From NCBI GenBank assembly GCA_007131435.1, contig SLQM01000247.1:1-8052 (forward strand): a DNA stretch of 8,052 nt, read 5' to 3'. The notes under the pieces were generated by a model, which saw only the letters and a list, made by a program, of their open reading frames with translations, had not been told where the DNA came from and did no database searches. The stretch is from Syntrophomonadaceae bacterium (GTDB lineage Bacteria; Bacillota; Dethiobacteria; DTU022). This document shows positions 5,733 through 8,052 of this stretch, one piece after another. The position numbers were made by a program, and so were the translations under genes. The stretch's first letter is position 1; every line of letters begins with the position of its first letter.

Positions 5733-7916
5733 CATTATCAACTGCAAAGCCATAATAATAATTAACAGGATGAAAAAAACCAGCAGGTAATACTCGAAGT
5801 TCGAGGTATTGACCATCTGAAAAAATTTTCCTTTATAAGTGTAGTCCAGGCTGAATAAAAAGTAAAAGGCCGATAAAAATATTTTTTTTGAGTAATAGAA
5901 GATGAGAGTAATCCAGTTAACCCACAGGGTGTAGATTAACTGCAGTATAGTTGCAGTTAATAGCAATAGCCTTCCGAAGATTGGGCCGTTATTTTCCAGG
6001 ACGCTGATAGTAAAAGCTGCTTTGCTAAGCGGTTTTAGGCTACCAACGATAACTCCTTCACAGGCAGACTCTACAATTTTTCCGCTTACGCAGTAATAGG
6101 TAAGAAGACGCGGGCTGTTTACATAGGAGTTATCTACTACTGTCTCTACAATGCGGCCTGACCTGGTAAACAGGCTGAAGAGTATATTTACCAGGGGTTG
6201 GTATAGCAAGTATTCAACACTTAACCAGTGTGGAAGCTTGCGAGTAAAAAGGCTAAACCTGTGACCTGAATAAAAGAGTGCTGCAGCCATAATGATTATT
6301 GCAGCCATCCCCTGTAGATCATGCCTGTCCCAAAAATTTAGTTTCATAAAATAGTTAACGTAATATTCATCAAAAGGGAAAGATCTAACCAGGGGGCCCA
6401 ATAACCTTTCCAAAAGCAAGAATGGGTTGGTCCCAATAAACAATATTGCTGCACCAATTACACCAAACACCAGTCGCTCATTCCAGGGTTCCCTGCTGTG
6501 AATAGAAAGACCCTGCGGTTTTTCACCAAGGAATATTGAACTGAAAAGGCGGGCAATATAACAGGTGGTCATTGCCCCGGTTAGCATAAAAATCCTTTCA
6601 GCCATGTAGAGGGCATAGCTATCATGAAGTTCGTAGGCTTCAACTATAGCATGGTGCAGTAAAACTTTACTGGTGTAACCATTTAAACCCGGTATTCCTG
6701 CAATGCCCATGGCAGCAAATAAAAACACCACAGCAGTTACTGGAAAATCGCGCCAGAGGCCCCCAAGTTTGTTGAGTTCAATCTGCCCCGTATGAAAATA
6801 AATGGCGCCAACCATCATAAACATCCCCGCTTTGAAAAAGGCATGGTTTACCACATGCAGCGTAAAACCTCCCAGGGCCATGGGCCCATCATAACCAAGA
6901 TAGGCCAGGCAGCCAACACCCATCAGGATATAGCCCATCTGGCTGACACTGCTGTAAGCCAGCAGGCGTTTGGCATTATTCTGAAACAGCGCCATAAAAG
7001 CCGCGCTGCTCATGGTTACAATCCCAAGCCATATTATTATAAACCCGAACTGTTCAGCGTAAGCCCAGAGTTCGTGGATTTCAGGAACTGCCGGGGTATA
7101 GATTACACCGGCTACCCTGGCTATACCATAAGCCCCGGTTTTGATCATAATCCCGGAAAGCAGCGCGCTGGCAGGAGCAGGAGCGACAGGATGCGCCTTA
7201 GGGAGCCAGATATGCAGCGGCACCATCCCGGCCTTGATTCCGAAACCGATGATTAAAAGGACCGCTACCAGCGTTCTGACCGGTATCAGCAAGATTTCCT
7301 CCAGCATGGGAGCTATGATAACTGAACCGGTAAACCAGTAAAGCATGATTATTCCGGCAAGAATGGCCAAACCTCCCCCCACACCAAGGAAAAGGTAGAG
7401 TTTACCGGCTTTCATAGCTTCATCTGTCTGGGTATGTATAACTAACATGTATGAAGCTATAGACATTAGCTCAAAAAAGAAAAAAAGACTGAACAGGTCG
7501 GCGGTAAGAAAAACGCCCAGGCAGCCGCCTAAAGTAAGCAGGTAAAAGAAATAGTAGCGGGCATGCTTTGCTTCGTGAGTCATATAGGAAAGTGAAAAAA
7601 CTGTAGCGAGGAACCAGATCAGGGCTGAGATGAGGTTAAAAACTGCGCCAAGCTTGTCAACCCTGAAGAATAAAGGAAGTTCGCCAAACCCGACGGGGAA
7701 TATGCTTACCACATCGGCCTGCCAGGCCAGGCGGAAAAGAACAACTGATATTAGTAGGACAAGGCCGGTTACCCCAATTGTAAAGGCTGTTAAAAATCTT
7801 TCCTGCAGGCGGCCGATGATCAAAACCAGTGCTGCCCCGATAATCGGAATAATTACAATGGCAAGAGGAAGGCTGCTGATTATGGCGTTTTCAGGAATAA
7901 CTCCAATCATCTGCAT
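5730..7916 (-). CDS. Proton-conducting antiporter-like membrane subunit (NuoL/NuoM/MrpD/HyfB family)
   Basis: A 728-residue polytopic protein with about 14 hydrophobic segments in the core and two or more in a C-terminal extension. The core carries the family's channel residues: E149 in FFFFELMSIASYML (145-158), K228 in GFGIKAGMVPLHIWLPKAHP (224-243), H354, H358 and K362 in LHVVNHAFFKAGMF (353-366), and K417 in IPGLNGYTSKVLL (408-420). Such subunits move H+ or Na+ in complex I, Mrp antiporters and membrane hydrogenase or formate-lyase complexes. The ion and parent complex cannot be told from one subunit. MrpD and NuoM are about 500 residues, NuoL about 610 and HyfB about 670, so the last roughly 200 residues are extra; they hold a soluble stretch (about 585-645) and hydrophobic segments near 647-688 and 709-728. 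The start is the ATG at 7914-7916; AAGGAG at 7921-7926 is four bases away, and ten from an alternative ATG at 7908-7910. It overlaps the end of an upstream open frame, implying an operon. Confidence 0.92.
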   Translation of the reverse strand: MQMIGVIPENAIISSLPLAIVIIPIIGAALVLIIGRLQERFLTAFTIGVTGLVLLISVVLFRLAWQADVVSIFPVGFGELPLFFRVDKLGAVFNLISALIWFLATVFSLSYMTHEAKHARYYFFYLLTLGGCLGVFLTADLFSLFFFFELMSIASYMLVIHTQTDEAMKAGKLYLFLGVGGGLAILAGIIMLYWFTGSVIIAPMLEEILLIPVRTLVAVLLIIGFGIKAGMVPLHIWLPKAHPVAPAPASALLSGIMIKTGAYGIARVAGVIYTPAVPEIHELWAYAEQFGFIIIWLGIVTMSSAAFMALFQNNAKRLLAYSSVSQMGYILMGVGCLAYLGYDGPMALGGFTLHVVNHAFFKAGMFMMVGAIYFHTGQIELNKLGGLWRDFPVTAVVFLFAAMGIAGIPGLNGYTSKVLLHHAIVEAYELHDSYALYMAERIFMLTGAMTTCYIARLFSSIFLGEKPQGLSIHSREPWNERLVFGVIGAAILFIGTNPFLLLERLLGPLVRSFPFDEYYVNYFMKLNFWDRHDLQGMAAIIIMAAALFYSGHRFSLFTRKLPHWLSVEYLLYQPLVNILFSLFTRSGRIVETVVDNSYVNSPRLLTYYCVSGKIVESACEGVIVGSLKPLSKAAFTISVLENNGPIFGRLLLLTATILQLIYTLWVNWITLIFYYSKKIFLSAFYFLFSLDYTYKGKFFQMVNTSNFEYYLLVFFILLIIIMALQLIM

Positions 7917-8052
7917 CTTTCTCCTTCATCTTCTGGAGGATCTTTCATATAAGCCGGATATGCTGTGATGCTAAACATCTCCCCAACCGAACAAACTATA
8001 TCTGAGCTACCTGGATTTATTGCTGCAGAATTGTCGCTACATACTAAACAGC
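7907..8052 (-). CDS. 3' end of an unidentified upstream gene
   Basis: One minus-strand frame is open from the window edge to a TGA at 7907-7909, giving 47 visible residues; the other two frames have early stops. The visible part is hydrophilic, reads roughly from CLVCSDNSAAINPG through DIVCSVGEMFSITAYPAY to a charged tail KDPPEDEGERCR, and has four cysteines. I do not recognise the family. The stop overlaps the start region of the antiporter-like gene by ten bases, and that gene's ribosome site lies inside this tail, the arrangement expected of coupled operon neighbours. A 48-codon open frame could occur by chance. Operons of this kind usually carry further hydrophobic or electron-transfer subunits, but this tail matches none I know. 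Confidence 0.45.
   Translation of the reverse strand, partial: CLVCSDNSAAINPGSSDIVCSVGEMFSITAYPAYMKDPPEDEGERCR

Noticed and set aside
6792..7256. Plus-strand open frame of 154 codons inside the antiporter-like gene
   Set aside because: It is the reverse-strand shadow of a strongly conserved membrane protein whose channel motifs lie in the minus frame; no ribosome site or family motif was seen.

Overview
The window looks like a chromosomal segment from a low-to-moderate GC, Gram-positive-type anaerobe, most likely a member of the Clostridia. This is inference. It rests on the strong AGGAGG-like ribosome binding sites, a TTG start, consensus sigma-A promoters, and the gene families present (LemA, a TGS-domain Obg/DRG-like GTPase, a cysteine-rich class III aminotransferase, MmgE/PrpD, and a large antiporter-like membrane subunit). 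No phage, transposon, CRISPR array or integrase is visible, and I read this as a mostly ordinary chromosomal region.

All protein genes are on the minus strand, so the transcriptional order runs from the right edge to the left. At the right edge is the 3' end of an unidentified gene. Its stop codon overlaps the start of a 728-residue membrane protein of the NuoL/NuoM/MrpD family (5730-7916). About 100 bases later come an MmgE/PrpD-family gene (4288-5631) and, overlapping its end, a Dam-like adenine methyltransferase gene (3513-4307). A 321-base non-coding gap with a full-consensus promoter (TTGACA, 18 bases, TATAAT) then leads to a class III PLP aminotransferase (1773-3191). That gene ends at a perfect inverted repeat at 1665-1688.

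A single tRNA-Val(GAC) gene (1588-1662) runs the opposite way, on the plus strand, with its own TTGACA promoter. It shares the inverted repeat as a probable bidirectional terminator. To its left, back on the minus strand, are a TGS-domain GTPase (490-1455, TTG start) and the beginning of lemA, which is cut by the left edge (1-400).

No single pathway ties the genes together. The membrane subunit points to ion-coupled energy conservation or cation homeostasis. MmgE/PrpD and the aminotransferase are metabolic enzymes of uncertain substrate. The Dam protein looks like a solitary GATC methylase with no restriction partner in view. The most noteworthy details are departures from family consensus. 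The GTPase has proline in place of the G3 glycine, and the MmgE/PrpD protein appears to lack the usual His and Tyr at two active-site positions. The aminotransferase carries a four-cysteine cluster, and the antiporter subunit has a long C-terminal extension.
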